A stretch of 64,000 nucleotides of DNA from 2-02-FULL-66-14 sp037443705 (GCA_037443705.1 JBBINV010000001.1:62001-126000); one strand, 5' to 3'; shown: positions 46,741 to 55,979, numbered from the stretch's first letter. The notes: generated by a model from the letters alone, not told the origin. A program made the numbers and translations.

Positions 46741-47105
46741 GCCTCGTCCTCATCGTGGAAGACAACGAAAAGAACATGAAGCTCGCGCGCGACGTTCTCC
46801 AGGCGAAGGGCTATTCGACGCTGGAGGCGGTCACGGGCGAGGAGGGCGTGCGGCTCGCAAGGGAGCGCCGGCCCGATCTGGTGCTCATGGACATCCAGCT
46901 CCCGGGCATGAGCGGCATCGACGCGTTCCGGATGCTGCGCGCCGACGCCGCCACCGCGGCAATCCCGGTGATTGCGCTGACCGCGTCGGTGACGCCGACC
47001 GACCGCACGCAGATCACGCAAGCGGGGTTCGACGCGTTCCTCGGCAAGCCGATCGTGCTCAAGGAGTTCCTCGAGACCGTGCGGCGTCTGACCGGGGCGA
47101 AGTGA
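46737..47105 (+). CDS. Single-domain response regulator (CheY/DivK-like)
   Basis: A 122-aa receiver domain with nothing attached. The acidic pair is Glu8/Asp9, the phosphoacceptor Asp52 (VLMDIQLPGMSG), Thr82 and Lys104 (FLGKP). It probably accepts phosphate from the kinase encoded just upstream, whose stop overlaps its start by 4 nt, and passes a signal by protein contact or serves as a phosphate sink, since it has no DNA-binding domain. Confidence 0.93.
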   Translation: MSLVLIVEDNEKNMKLARDVLQAKGYSTLEAVTGEEGVRLARERRPDLVLMDIQLPGMSGIDAFRMLRADAATAAIPVIALTASVTPTDRTQITQAGFDAFLGKPIVLKEFLETVRRLTGAK

Positions 47106-47106
47106 G

Positions 47107-48198
47107 ATGAGCGAGCCGGCGCGCATCCTGGTGGTCGATGACACGCCCGCCAACGTCAGGCTGCTGGCAGACCTGCTCGCAGTGAAGGGCTACGCGGTGA
47201 GCACGGCGAGCGGGGGGCGCGAGGCGCTCGAGCGTGTGGCGCGCGAGGCGCCGGACCTGGTGCTCCTCGACGTCATGATGCCTGACGTGAACGGCTACGA
47301 AGTTTGCCGCGCGATCCGCGCAAGCCCCGGGACCGCCGCGCTCCCGGTCGTGATGGTGACCGCGCTCGATGCGGGCGAGGAGCGGCTGAAGGGCCTGGAG
47401 GCCGGTGCGGACGATTTCCTCTCCAAGCCCGTGAATCAGGTCGAGCTTGTCGCGCGGGTGCGCTCGCTGCTTCGCGTGAAGCGCCTGCACGACGAACTCG
47501 CGGCGCTCAACGCGGGGCTGGAGAAGCGCGTCGCTGAGCAGGTCGCGCAGCTCGAGCGTTTCGCGCGCCTGAAGCGCTTCGTGTCGCCACGGATCGGCGA
47601 CCTGATCGTCTCGGGCGAGGTGGACGATCCGCTTAAGACGCACCGGCGCGAGATCACCGTGGTGTTCGCGGACCTGCGCGGCTTCACCGCATTCTCCGAG
47701 ACCGCGGAGCCCGAGGAGGCCATGGAGGTGCTGCGGGCGTATCACGGCGAGCTCGGGCGGATCGTGCTGTCGCACGAGGGCACGATCGAGCACTTCGCGG
47801 GCGATGGCGTCATGATTCTGTTCAACGACCCGATCCCGCTTCCCGAGCACGAGCTTGCGGCGATCCGCATGGCGCTCGCGATGCGCGAGGCGGTCGGGGC
47901 ACTCGCGGCGGGCTGGGAGAAGCGCGGGTACGAGCTCGGCTTCGGCGTCGGCATCGCCAGCGGCTACGCCACGCTCGGCGCGATCGGCTTCGAGGGACGG
48001 CTCGACTACGGCGCGATCGGTCCGGTGACCAACCTTTCGGCGCGGCTGTGCTCGGAAGCGAAGGCCGGGCAGGTGCTCGTGTCGCAGCGCGTGTACGGCA
48101 AGGTCGAGGCACGCATTCGGGCCGAGGCCGTGGGGGAGCTTTCGCTCAAAGGGCTCGCGCGGCCGGTGAAGGCCTACAACGTGCTTTCCGCGGCGTGA
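47107..48198 (+). CDS. Response regulator with class III adenylate/guanylate cyclase output
   Basis: A 363-aa protein. The receiver (residues 1-120) has Asp11/Asp12, phosphoacceptor Asp55 and Lys107. A coiled-coil linker (HDELAALNAGLEKRVAEQVAQLERF) leads to a class III cyclase domain (about 175-360). Its two metal Asp residues are in VVFADLRGFTAF and FAGDGVMILFND, and the transition-state Asn/Arg are in VTNLSARL. Phosphorylation is therefore expected to control cAMP or cGMP synthesis; which nucleotide is made cannot be decided here. It starts 1 nt after the single-domain receiver gene and ends convergently, overlapping the next gene by 25 nt. Confidence 0.9.
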   Translation: MSEPARILVVDDTPANVRLLADLLAVKGYAVSTASGGREALERVAREAPDLVLLDVMMPDVNGYEVCRAIRASPGTAALPVVMVTALDAGEERLKGLEAGADDFLSKPVNQVELVARVRSLLRVKRLHDELAALNAGLEKRVAEQVAQLERFARLKRFVSPRIGDLIVSGEVDDPLKTHRREITVVFADLRGFTAFSETAEPEEAMEVLRAYHGELGRIVLSHEGTIEHFAGDGVMILFNDPIPLPEHELAAIRMALAMREAVGALAAGWEKRGYELGFGVGIASGYATLGAIGFEGRLDYGAIGPVTNLSARLCSEAKAGQVLVSQRVYGKVEARIRAEAVGELSLKGLARPVKAYNVLSAA

Positions 48199-49781
48199 CC
48201 CCATTGTTCCACTTCGGCGAGCCAGCGCTCGGGGCGCTCCACGAGCGTGGCGAGCTCGCCCGCGAACACGCGCCCGCCGTTCGCATCGAGCGTGATCGGC
48301 TCGCCTTCGTTGACGCGACGCCCGCCGAACCGGAGCGTCCGGGACGCGGCGTCGATCGCGAGCGCCTCACAGGCGACGAGCAGCACCTTGCCCATCTGGC
48401 GCGCGACCACCGCTGCATGCGCGGTGCGGCTGCCGCGTGCGACGAGCAGCCCTGCCGCCGCGGCGATGCCGTCGATGTCCTCGGTGGAGGCGTCTTCGCG
48501 AACGAGGATCGGCGGCCGGCCCGCGGCGGCGAAGCGGCGCGCCGAGACGCTGTCGAGCGCGACCGGCCCCGAGGCGACACCCACGCTCGCCGGAACCGCG
48601 GCGGCGAGCGCCTCCATCGAGCCTTCGCCCGCCAGGCGCGTGCGCCGGATCGCCCCGAGCTCGAGATCCTTGAGCCGCGCAAGCGCCGCTTTCGGCTCCA
48701 CGAGCCCTTCCTCGACCTGCTCTACGGCGATCCGGAGCGCCGCCCACGGCGTGCGCTTGCCGGCGCGCGTCTGCAGGAGATACAGGCGCGCGTCCTGTAC
48801 CGTGAACTCGAACTCCTGCGCGTCGCCGAACTCGCGCTCGAGCGCGTGGCGCGCGGCGCCGAGTTCGCGCCAGACCGCGGGCAGCACCTGAGCGAGGCGC
48901 TCGCCGTCTCCGGCGCGATGGCGCCCGGAGACCACGTCCTCGCCCTGACTGTTGAAGAGAAAATCGATGTACAGCCGGTTCTCTCCGGTGGAGGGATCGC
49001 GCGTGAACGCGACGCCCGCGCCCGAGGTGCCACCGGCGTTGCCGAAGACCATGCGCTGGACCGTCACCGCGGTGCCGAGACGCTCGTCGATCGCATGCAG
49101 CCGGCGGTAGCGGCGCGCTCGCTCGCTCGCCCAGGACCGGAACACGGCCGCGAGCGCGGCCTCGAGCTGCACGCGCGGATCCTCGGGAAAGCGCTCGCCC
49201 GTTTCATCCTCGAATATCGCGAGGAAGCGCTCGGCGAGCAGCGCGAGCGAGCGGAAGTCGAGCTCTCGCGCATGGGCGAGACCCTGGCGCGCGACCTCAT
49301 CCGCGATCGCCCGCTCGAACGGCGCGCCGGATGCGCCGTGCACGATCTGGGCGAAGGACTGGATCAGCCTCCGGTACGAGTCCCAGGCGAGCCGCGGATT
49401 GCCGGTGCGCCGGAGCAATCCCCGCACCGTCGCCTGCGTGAGCCCGACGTCGAGCAGCGTATCCATCATGCCCGGCATCGACACGGGGGCGCCCGAGCGC
49501 ACCGCGACGAGCAGCGGCCGGCGCGGGTCGCCGAAGCGCAGGCCGCTCGCACGCTCGAGGTCCTTCAGCGCCTGGTCGAGCCCGGGCCGCAGGCGCTCGG
49601 CGGCCGCGCGCGGGTCCTCCAGATAGGCGCGGCACAGCCCCGTGCCGAGCGCAAAGCCCTCGGGCACCGGAAGACCGATGCGCGCCATGCGCGCGAGGTT
49701 GTGCGCCTTGAAGCCGATCACGGAGGCCTGCGGCGCTCCCGGCCCCAGCGGAAAGATGCCGCAGTCGACGGGCGCGTGCAT
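48174..49781 (-). CDS. PEP/pyruvate-binding domain protein (pyruvate,phosphate dikinase-like, lacking the PEP-binding barrel)
   Basis: A 535-aa protein closely resembling the first two parts of pyruvate,phosphate dikinase. The ATP-grasp nucleotide domain has VAVRSGAPVSMPGMMDTLLDVG near residue 95, AWDSYRRLIQSF, and GGTSGAGVAFTRDPSTGE. The swivelling phosphohistidine domain has His455 in SRTAHAAVVARQMGK. Full dikinases have about 870 residues; the C-terminal PEP/pyruvate TIM barrel is missing and the protein ends normally after the His domain. It could phosphorylate its own His from ATP and hand the phosphate to another protein. It follows the DUF47 gene with an 11-nt gap, implying joint function. 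The start ATG is at 49781. Confidence 0.82.
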   Translation of the reverse strand: MHAPVDCGIFPLGPGAPQASVIGFKAHNLARMARIGLPVPEGFALGTGLCRAYLEDPRAAAERLRPGLDQALKDLERASGLRFGDPRRPLLVAVRSGAPVSMPGMMDTLLDVGLTQATVRGLLRRTGNPRLAWDSYRRLIQSFAQIVHGASGAPFERAIADEVARQGLAHARELDFRSLALLAERFLAIFEDETGERFPEDPRVQLEAALAAVFRSWASERARRYRRLHAIDERLGTAVTVQRMVFGNAGGTSGAGVAFTRDPSTGENRLYIDFLFNSQGEDVVSGRHRAGDGERLAQVLPAVWRELGAARHALEREFGDAQEFEFTVQDARLYLLQTRAGKRTPWAALRIAVEQVEEGLVEPKAALARLKDLELGAIRRTRLAGEGSMEALAAAVPASVGVASGPVALDSVSARRFAAAGRPPILVREDASTEDIDGIAAAAGLLVARGSRTAHAAVVARQMGKVLLVACEALAIDAASRTLRFGGRRVNEGEPITLDANGGRVFAGELATLVERPERWLAEVEQWGHAAESTL

Positions 49782-49792
49782 CGCGCGTCCCG

Positions 49793-51718
49793 CTACGCCA
49801 TCACCGTGCCGAGGACGTGATCGCGCAGCGCGAGCGCGCTGTGCATCATCGTGTCGGTCGCGCTCTCGAGGCCCCTCGCGATCTCGGCGACGACGAACAC
49901 GGTGCGCGGCTCGACGCCGCTTCCCGCGAGCGCCGTGTGCACCGCGCGCTCGGCCTCGTCGCCGCGCTGCTCCAGCTCCACGATGCGGTGGATCGACTCG
50001 AGGAACTCCTGCACCTCGCCGCGCGGTGTGCCGCGCGCGAAGTCGTGCGCGCCCTCCACCGCCTTCAGGTACTCCTGCGCCGCGTGCAGCGCGAGTTCCG
50101 CCAGCATCGCGAGCGGCGCAGCCGCCGGTGCGGCAATCGGCCCCGGCGCGAGCAGCGAGAGGTGGAAGGCGGCGTCCTCGAGCGCGTCCACCGTGTCGTC
50201 GCCGCGCTCGACGAGCCGCGCGAGCTCCGCCACGTTCGCCGAGCGGCGCCCGAGCTCGCGCGCGAGGTTGACGAGTTCGTCCGCGCGCCGCTCCCAGTCC
50301 TTGGCGCGGCGCGCCGCCGCCGCGGCCGAGGCGCCTGCGTCGGCGAGCGCGTCGCGAACGGCGGAGGCGATCTCGATCGCGAGGCTCACCTGCTCGGAGG
50401 CGTAGTCGAGCACCGTCTGGCGCACCGAGAGGAGCGACCCCAGAAGCTCTACGCGCAGCTCGTCGGCGAGCAGCGCCGGCGGGCGCCCTTCGCGCTGGGC
50501 GTCGGTGGCGGCGCGGAACGCGAACTTGAGGTAATTGAGCGCGGCTTTCCCCCCCAGGACATCGTCCAGGCGCGCGCCGAACCCGGTAGGGGTCTTGCCC
50601 AGGGAGGCCAGCGCTTCGAACACGAGCTGCTCGCCGCCCGCCTTCAGGAACCCCATGTGCCCTACGTCCTCGTCGGCGGCCCACTTGAGCAGCGCGAGCG
50701 TGTCCTTCTTGCGCAGGAGCAGCCGCAGGCGCTTGCGCGCGCGGTTCCAGTCGATCAGGTAGACCAGGCGCGAGCCGAGGAACTCGAGGTACTGCTCGAG
50801 CGACGCCGGGTCGGGCGCGGTGTAGGTACCGACCGCGAGATGATAGATCCCGTCCTCGAAGCTTTCGTCCGTCCTGGAACGCGTGTCGCTCCAGGCGATC
50901 GGCCATCGCGCGAGCAGGCTCTGAAAGAACACGAGCTTGGGCAGGTGCACGTCGGTATAGACGAGCGTCGCGACGAGCCCCTCCACGCGCACCACCAGCA
51001 CGTGCGCGTCGGTCGTGCCGATATCGTTCTGAAGCACTACACGCCCTTCGGCGCGCGTCGCGGTCGTGTCGAGGCCCGGGTGATCGAACTTGAGCGGCGC
51101 AGTGCGGCGCACCCCGCGCGCGAAAGCCGCTACGAGCGATCGGTCCTCCGGCGCGAGGGCGTAGGCGCGCGCGCCCTCGATCGTCTCGGTGGCGGAGGCC
51201 GCCTGCAGGCGATTGAGGGCCTTGTGCAGATCCATGACGAGGCGGTGCAGGGTTTCGCCCGCGTCCCGCCCGGCTCCCGTGGCGCGCGCGATCGCCGCGT
51301 CGCTCACGCGCTCGTCTGCCTCGACCCACGGCTCGGCGAAGAGCGCGCTGCGGCGGCTCTCGAACGAGGCCGCAGCGGCATCTTCCGCGGCACGCAAGGG
51401 CGCGATCATTTCGCCCAGCGCGCCGCGGATCCGCTCGAAGAGCGCGGCCGCGCCGGGGATCGCGACGTGCGTGGCGTCCAGGCGCCGCGCGGCGGCGATC
51501 ATGTCGTCGAGCGCCACGTCGTCCTCGCCGGCGGCGATGCGTTCGCGGCGCAGGTCGGGGCGTTCCTCGGGCGGGCGCGCGGCGTTCGCGCCGGCGAGCT
51601 GGAGCAGCGTGAAGTAGTACTTGGCGCGGTCGTTCGCCGCGAGCGCCCGGTTCGTGAGCGCGGGTAGCGCCAGGCGCGACTCGCCGAGCGCCTCGAGGAT
51701 CCTCTGCTTGTCGGCCAT
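49793..51718 (-). CDS. Large protein with C-terminal DUF47 (PhoU-like) domain
   Basis: A 641-aa protein. The C-terminal 200 or so residues form a PhoU/DUF47-type helical bundle (ARELGRRSANVAELARLVERGDDTVDALED; then IHRIVELEQRGDEAERAVHTAL and a final RGLESATDTMM), the family associated with phosphate transport regulators. The N-terminal 430 residues are not a family I can name: an acidic helical region, then a beta-rich part (GRVVLQNDIGTTDAHVLVVRVEGLVATLVYTDVHL). Standard DUF47 proteins are only about 210 aa. The partner is the dikinase-like protein just downstream. The start ATG at 51718 was chosen over longer frames because the conserved-looking sequence begins there. Confidence 0.7.
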   Translation of the reverse strand: MADKQRILEALGESRLALPALTNRALAANDRAKYYFTLLQLAGANAARPPEERPDLRRERIAAGEDDVALDDMIAAARRLDATHVAIPGAAALFERIRGALGEMIAPLRAAEDAAAASFESRRSALFAEPWVEADERVSDAAIARATGAGRDAGETLHRLVMDLHKALNRLQAASATETIEGARAYALAPEDRSLVAAFARGVRRTAPLKFDHPGLDTTATRAEGRVVLQNDIGTTDAHVLVVRVEGLVATLVYTDVHLPKLVFFQSLLARWPIAWSDTRSRTDESFEDGIYHLAVGTYTAPDPASLEQYLEFLGSRLVYLIDWNRARKRLRLLLRKKDTLALLKWAADEDVGHMGFLKAGGEQLVFEALASLGKTPTGFGARLDDVLGGKAALNYLKFAFRAATDAQREGRPPALLADELRVELLGSLLSVRQTVLDYASEQVSLAIEIASAVRDALADAGASAAAAARRAKDWERRADELVNLARELGRRSANVAELARLVERGDDTVDALEDAAFHLSLLAPGPIAAPAAAPLAMLAELALHAAQEYLKAVEGAHDFARGTPRGEVQEFLESIHRIVELEQRGDEAERAVHTALAGSGVEPRTVFVVAEIARGLESATDTMMHSALALRDHVLGTVMA

Positions 51719-51767
51719 GGGAGACAGTTTCGCGGCCACGCCGGCCCCCGGGTTGACCCGGGTCAAA

Positions 51768-52730
51768 TCAGGGACGCTCTCCGAGCGCGAGCGCGGCGAA
51801 GCTCGCGAGCCAGTGCGCTCCCGCGTAATCGCCCCCGGCGACGTGCGGCATGCCGTGAGCGAGATGCGTTTCGGCCAGCTCCGCGTATCCCAGGCGCCGG
51901 AAGCACCACGCACGGGAGAGCGCGAGGCCGTCCAGGTGGCTTTGCTTGGGATCGGTTCGGTCGGCGGGATTCGGGGGTGCGGACAGAGCGGCGAACCCGC
52001 CCGGGACGAACCCCGCCAGCCATTTGGCGAACTCCGGTTCCGGAAGAAGGTCCTTCATGAGCACCGCCTCCAAGAGTGCGGGCGAAAGAAAATCGTCCAG
52101 CGAGGGTTCGTACGCAAGAGGCGCGTTCGCGTCGTGCGAATACCAGCGTCGCGCCGAATCGGCGATGACCTCGCTGAGAGATGTGTCGCCCGAAACCCGC
52201 GCGTAATCGAGACCCAGCACGCACGCGAACGCGGTGTTGGCATGGGTTCCGGCGCGGATGGGATAGGGCGAGGCGGCGAGAAACCCGGCGAACCGCTTCG
52301 CGAGCAGCCCGGCGAGCGGCGCGAGCGCGCCGGTCCAGCGCGCGTTACCGGCCCGCAGGCACTCGGCCTGCAGCTCCATCAGCCACGCCCAGCCGTAAGG
52401 ACGTTCGAAGGTTTTTCCGGAGGGGCTGGTGAAATAGGCAAGCTCCCTCTGAAGGGCCTCCTCGCTCAGGTGCTCGTTCAGGACGGCTTCGATGGCCTGT
52501 CCTTCGGGGAGCTCCGGATACAGGCGCAGCAGCCGCGCGAGCAGCCAGTGCATGTGCACCGCCGAGTGCCAGTCGTAGGCGCCGAAGAACGCGGGGTGGA
52601 CGCGCCGCGGCGCGAGTTCGCCAGGCGCGGCGAGAAGCAGATGATCGAGCTTGCGCGGATACTCGCGCGATACGTTCGCGAGCGCCACGCGCGCAAGGCT
52701 TGCGGCTATGGTCGCGCCCAGCTCCGTCAC
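51768..52730 (-). CDS. DUF2891 family protein
   Basis: A 320-aa protein recognisable as DUF2891 from HPAFFGAYDWHSAVHMHWLLARLLRLYPELP near the N-terminus, then FERPYGWAWLMELQAE, HANTAFACVLGLDYAR and a C-terminal GDYAGAHWLASFAALAL. The helical, tryptophan- and histidine-rich pattern suggests an alpha/alpha toroid like that of some glycosidases, but function is unknown. It starts divergently from glmU, with 38 nt between the two start codons, and is separated from the DUF47 gene by about 50 nt. Confidence 0.85.
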   Translation of the reverse strand: MTELGATIAASLARVALANVSREYPRKLDHLLLAAPGELAPRRVHPAFFGAYDWHSAVHMHWLLARLLRLYPELPEGQAIEAVLNEHLSEEALQRELAYFTSPSGKTFERPYGWAWLMELQAECLRAGNARWTGALAPLAGLLAKRFAGFLAASPYPIRAGTHANTAFACVLGLDYARVSGDTSLSEVIADSARRWYSHDANAPLAYEPSLDDFLSPALLEAVLMKDLLPEPEFAKWLAGFVPGGFAALSAPPNPADRTDPKQSHLDGLALSRAWCFRRLGYAELAETHLAHGMPHVAGGDYAGAHWLASFAALALGERP

Positions 52731-52768
52731 GGTGCCGGAATGTTACGCTAGAATCAACGCGATACCTC

Positions 52769-54127
52769 ATGTCTCTCGAAATCGTCGTCCTCGCCGCGGG
52801 CCAGGGCAAGCGCATGCGCTCCGCGCTGCCGAAGGTGCTGCACCGCCTTGCGGGCCGGCCGCTTCTCGCGCACGTGCTCGATACGGCGCGCGCGCTCGCG
52901 CCCGGGCGCATCCTTGTCGTGCACGGCCACGGCGGCGAGGCAGTACGCGCCGCGTGCCACGGCGCCGGCATCGAGTGGGTCGAGCAGCGCGAGCAGCTCG
53001 GCACCGGGCACGCGGTGCTGCAGGCGCTGCCGCGCGTGGCGCCCGAATCCGAGGTGATGGTGCTTTATGGCGACGTGCCGCTCGTGCGCGCGGAAACTCT
53101 GCGGCGGCTGGCGGATTCCGCGCGCGGCGGCCTGGCGATCCTCACCGCCGAACCTCCCGATCCCGTGGGCTACGGGCGCGTCGTGCGCGGTCCGGGCGGG
53201 CGGGTCGAACGCATCGTGGAGCAAAAGGATGCGACGGACACCGAGGCCGCGATCCGCGAGGTGAACGCGGGATTTCTCGCCGCGAAGGCCGCCCGCCTCG
53301 CCGGGTGGCTATCGCGAGTCGGGAACGCAAACGCGCAGAACGAGTACTACCTCCCCGACGTGATTGGGCTCGCGGTGGCCGATGGCGTGCCGGTGAGCGC
53401 GGTGAAGGCCGCCGACTGGCACGAGGCCGCAGGCGTCAACTCGCGCCATGAGCTCGCGATCCTCGAGCGCGCCTACCAGATCGCGCAGGCGAAGCGCCTG
53501 CTCGAAGCGGGCGTGGCGCTCGCCGATCCTTCGCGCATCGACGTGCGCGGGACGCTCGAATGCGGCGCCGACGTCTCGATCGATGTCAATTGCGTGTTCG
53601 AGGGGAAGGTAACGCTCGGCGACGGCGTGCGCGTCGGAGCGAATTGCGTCCTGGGAAATGTATCGGTTTCGAGAAACACCGAAATCCTTCCGTTTTGCCT
53701 TCTGGAGGATTCCCAGATCGGGGAGCGCTGCCGCATCGGGCCCTATGCGCGATTGCGGCCCGGCGCGAGCCTCGCGGAAGAGGTGCACATCGGCAACTTC
53801 GTCGAGGTGAAGGCGAGCCGCATCGGCGCAGGCTCCAAGGCGAACCACCTTGCCTATCTCGGCGACGCCGAAATCGGGCGCGGCGTGAACGTGGGCGCCG
53901 GCACGATCACCTGCAACTACGACGGCGCCGCCAAGCACCGCACCGTGATCGAGGACGACTGCTTCATCGGCTCGGACGCGACGCTGGTCGCACCGGTGCG
54001 CATCGCCCGGGGCTCGTACATCGGCGCGGGTTCCACGATCAGCAAGGACACGCCCGCCGGGCAGCTCAGCGTCGCGCGCGCCAGGCAGGTGGCCGTTCCG
54101 CGCTGGAATCCCCCGAGAAAGAAGTAG
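52769..54127 (+). CDS. glmU: Bifunctional N-acetylglucosamine-1-phosphate uridyltransferase / glucosamine-1-phosphate acetyltransferase
   Basis: A 452-aa enzyme making UDP-GlcNAc for peptidoglycan and lipopolysaccharide. The N-terminal uridyltransferase has LAAGQGKRMRSALPKVLH and YGDVPLV. The C-terminal left-handed beta-helix acetyltransferase has hexapeptide repeats from about residue 250 and the acetyl-CoA site GAGTITCNYDGAAKH. The ATG at 52769 gives the standard N-terminus (MSLEIVVLAAG). glmS follows after 4 nt, so the two are one unit that supplies amino-sugar precursors. Confidence 0.95.
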   Translation: MSLEIVVLAAGQGKRMRSALPKVLHRLAGRPLLAHVLDTARALAPGRILVVHGHGGEAVRAACHGAGIEWVEQREQLGTGHAVLQALPRVAPESEVMVLYGDVPLVRAETLRRLADSARGGLAILTAEPPDPVGYGRVVRGPGGRVERIVEQKDATDTEAAIREVNAGFLAAKAARLAGWLSRVGNANAQNEYYLPDVIGLAVADGVPVSAVKAADWHEAAGVNSRHELAILERAYQIAQAKRLLEAGVALADPSRIDVRGTLECGADVSIDVNCVFEGKVTLGDGVRVGANCVLGNVSVSRNTEILPFCLLEDSQIGERCRIGPYARLRPGASLAEEVHIGNFVEVKASRIGAGSKANHLAYLGDAEIGRGVNVGAGTITCNYDGAAKHRTVIEDDCFIGSDATLVAPVRIARGSYIGAGSTISKDTPAGQLSVARARQVAVPRWNPPRKK

Positions 54128-54131
54128 CCTG

Positions 54132-55949
54132 ATGTGCGGAATCGTCGGCGCGGCCGCCAGGCGCGACATCGTCCCGGTTCTGTTGGAGGGCCTGCGGCGC
54201 CTGGAATACCGCGGCTACGACTCGTGCGGCGTGGCGACGGTTTCAACCCATGGGCTGGAACGGATCCGAAGCGTCGCGCGGGTTTCCGACCTGGAACTGC
54301 AGGTCAACGGTACAAATCTCGCCGCCGAGACCGGCATCGCGCACACGCGCTGGGCCACGCACGGCGCGCCGGTGACGCACAACGCGCACCCGATCCTGTC
54401 GCGCGGCGAAATTGCGCTGGTACACAACGGCATCATCGAGAACTACGAGGAGCTGCGCGCGGAGCTCATGGCGCGCGGCTACGTCTTCGAGACGCAGACC
54501 GACACCGAGGTGATCGCGCACCTGGTGCACAGCCTTTACCAGGGCAGCCTCTACGAGGCGGTGCGCCGCGCGGTTGCGCGCCTCGCGGGTGCCTACGCCA
54601 TCGCGGTCCTTGCGAAGGGCGAGCCTCACCGCGTGGTAGGCGCGCGCGCCGGAAGCCCGCTCGTCGTGGGCGTGGGCGCGAACGAGATGTTCCTTGCCTC
54701 CGACGCGCTCGCGCTCTCGGGCACCACCGGGCGCATTGCCTACCTCGAGGAGGGCGACGTTGCCGAGATCTCGCTCGAGGGTTTTCGCGTGCGCGACGCG
54801 GTCGGCCGCGAGGCGAACCGCGAGGTGCGCACCGTCGAGGTCGCGAACGCCGCCGCCGAGCTCGGTCCCTACCGCCACTTCATGCAGAAGGAGATCTTCG
54901 AGCAGCCGCGCGCGGTGGCGGACACGCTGGAAGGCGTTGCGGGAATTTCTCCCTCGCTGTTCGAAGACCCGGAAGGGAAGACTCTCACGGAGGTCAAAAG
55001 CGTCCTCGTCCTCGCCTGCGGCACGAGCTACTACGCGGGGCTCACGGCGAAGACCTGGCTCGAGTCGCTCGCGCGTCTGCCGACGCAGGTCGAGGTCGCG
55101 AGCGAGTATCGCTACCGCGAGAGCGTGCCGGACCCGGGCGCGCTCGTGGTGGGGGTGTCGCAGTCGGGCGAGACCGCCGATACGCTCGCCGCGCTCCGGC
55201 ACGCGCGCGCCCTCGGGCAGGAGAGGACGCTGGGGATCTGCAATGTCGCTACCAGCGCGATGCTGCGCGAGACGAGGCTTAGCTTCCTCACCCACGCAGG
55301 CGTCGAGATCGGGGTCGCCTCGACCAAGGCCTTCACGACGCAGCTCGTGGGGCTTTTCCTGCTGTCACTGGTCCTGGCGAAATTGAGAAATCGATTGCCG
55401 GCGGAGGAAGAGCAACGGCACCTCAGGACCCTTCGGCATCTTCCCAAGGCGCTCGGCGCGGCGCTCGCGCTCGAGCCGCAGCTGATCGCGTGGTCGGAGC
55501 GCTTCGCCGGGAAGGAGCATGCGCTTTTCCTGGGACGCGGGCCGCACTATCCGATCGCGATGGAGGGGGCGCTGAAGCTCAAGGAGATCTCCTACATCCA
55601 CGCCGAGGCCTACCCGGCGGGCGAGCTGAAGCACGGGCCGCTCGCGCTCGTCACCTCCGAGATGCCGGTGGTGACCGTGGCGCCGAACGACGCGCTGCTC
55701 GAGAAGCTCAAGTCCAACATGCAGGAGGTGCGCGCGCGCGGCGGCGAGCTCTACGTGCTCACCGATTCGGGCACGCGCATCGTCTCGGGCGAGGGCATGC
55801 ACGTGATCCGGCTTCCCGAGCACTACGGGCTCCTGTCGCCGATCCTGCACGTGGTGCCGCTGCAACTGCTCGCCTACCACACCGCGCTCGCGCGCGGCAG
55901 CGACGTCGACAAGCCGCGCAACCTCGCCAAGTCGGTGACGGTCGAGTAG
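54132..55949 (+). CDS. glmS: Glutamine:fructose-6-phosphate aminotransferase (isomerising)
   Basis: A 605-aa enzyme making glucosamine-6-phosphate. The N-terminal glutaminase uses Cys2 as nucleophile (MCGIVGA). RGYDSCG, THGAPVTHNAHP and HNGIIENYEELR mark the glutaminase. Two SIS sugar-isomerase domains follow (ACGTSYYAGLTAK with SQSGETADTLAAL; then LGRGPHYPIAMEGALKLKEISYIHAEAYPAGELKHGPLAL), and the C-terminus ends KPRNLAKSVTVE. There is no glmS ribozyme: the gap from glmU is only 4 nt. A REP-like hairpin sits just after the stop. Confidence 0.96.
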   Translation: MCGIVGAAARRDIVPVLLEGLRRLEYRGYDSCGVATVSTHGLERIRSVARVSDLELQVNGTNLAAETGIAHTRWATHGAPVTHNAHPILSRGEIALVHNGIIENYEELRAELMARGYVFETQTDTEVIAHLVHSLYQGSLYEAVRRAVARLAGAYAIAVLAKGEPHRVVGARAGSPLVVGVGANEMFLASDALALSGTTGRIAYLEEGDVAEISLEGFRVRDAVGREANREVRTVEVANAAAELGPYRHFMQKEIFEQPRAVADTLEGVAGISPSLFEDPEGKTLTEVKSVLVLACGTSYYAGLTAKTWLESLARLPTQVEVASEYRYRESVPDPGALVVGVSQSGETADTLAALRHARALGQERTLGICNVATSAMLRETRLSFLTHAGVEIGVASTKAFTTQLVGLFLLSLVLAKLRNRLPAEEEQRHLRTLRHLPKALGAALALEPQLIAWSERFAGKEHALFLGRGPHYPIAMEGALKLKEISYIHAEAYPAGELKHGPLALVTSEMPVVTVAPNDALLEKLKSNMQEVRARGGELYVLTDSGTRIVSGEGMHVIRLPEHYGLLSPILHVVPLQLLAYHTALARGSDVDKPRNLAKSVTVE

Positions 55950-55953
55950 CGCC

Positions 55954-55979
55954 GGATCCCCGCTTGCGCGGGGATGACG
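55954..55979 (-). repeat. REP-like palindromic element, copy B
   Basis: The reverse-strand 26-nt unit begins CGTCATCCCCGCGCAAGCGG and pairs internally (55956-55963 with 55968-55975; 4-nt loop). It matches the copy at 35118-35143 at 22 of 26 positions. It lies between the convergent glmS and SDR gene ends, the usual place for REP elements, and may act as a bidirectional RNA stabiliser or terminator. Confidence 0.7.

Noticed and set aside
48197..48206. GACCCC near the cyclase stop and CGGGGTCAA near 60193 as further copies of the dsbD palindrome
   Set aside because: Only 6-8 bases match and there is no inverted partner; chance matches in GC-rich sequence.
54128..54131. Possible glmS ribozyme/riboswitch upstream of glmS
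   Set aside because: The glmU-glmS gap is only 4 nt, so no leader exists, and the element is essentially a Gram-positive feature.
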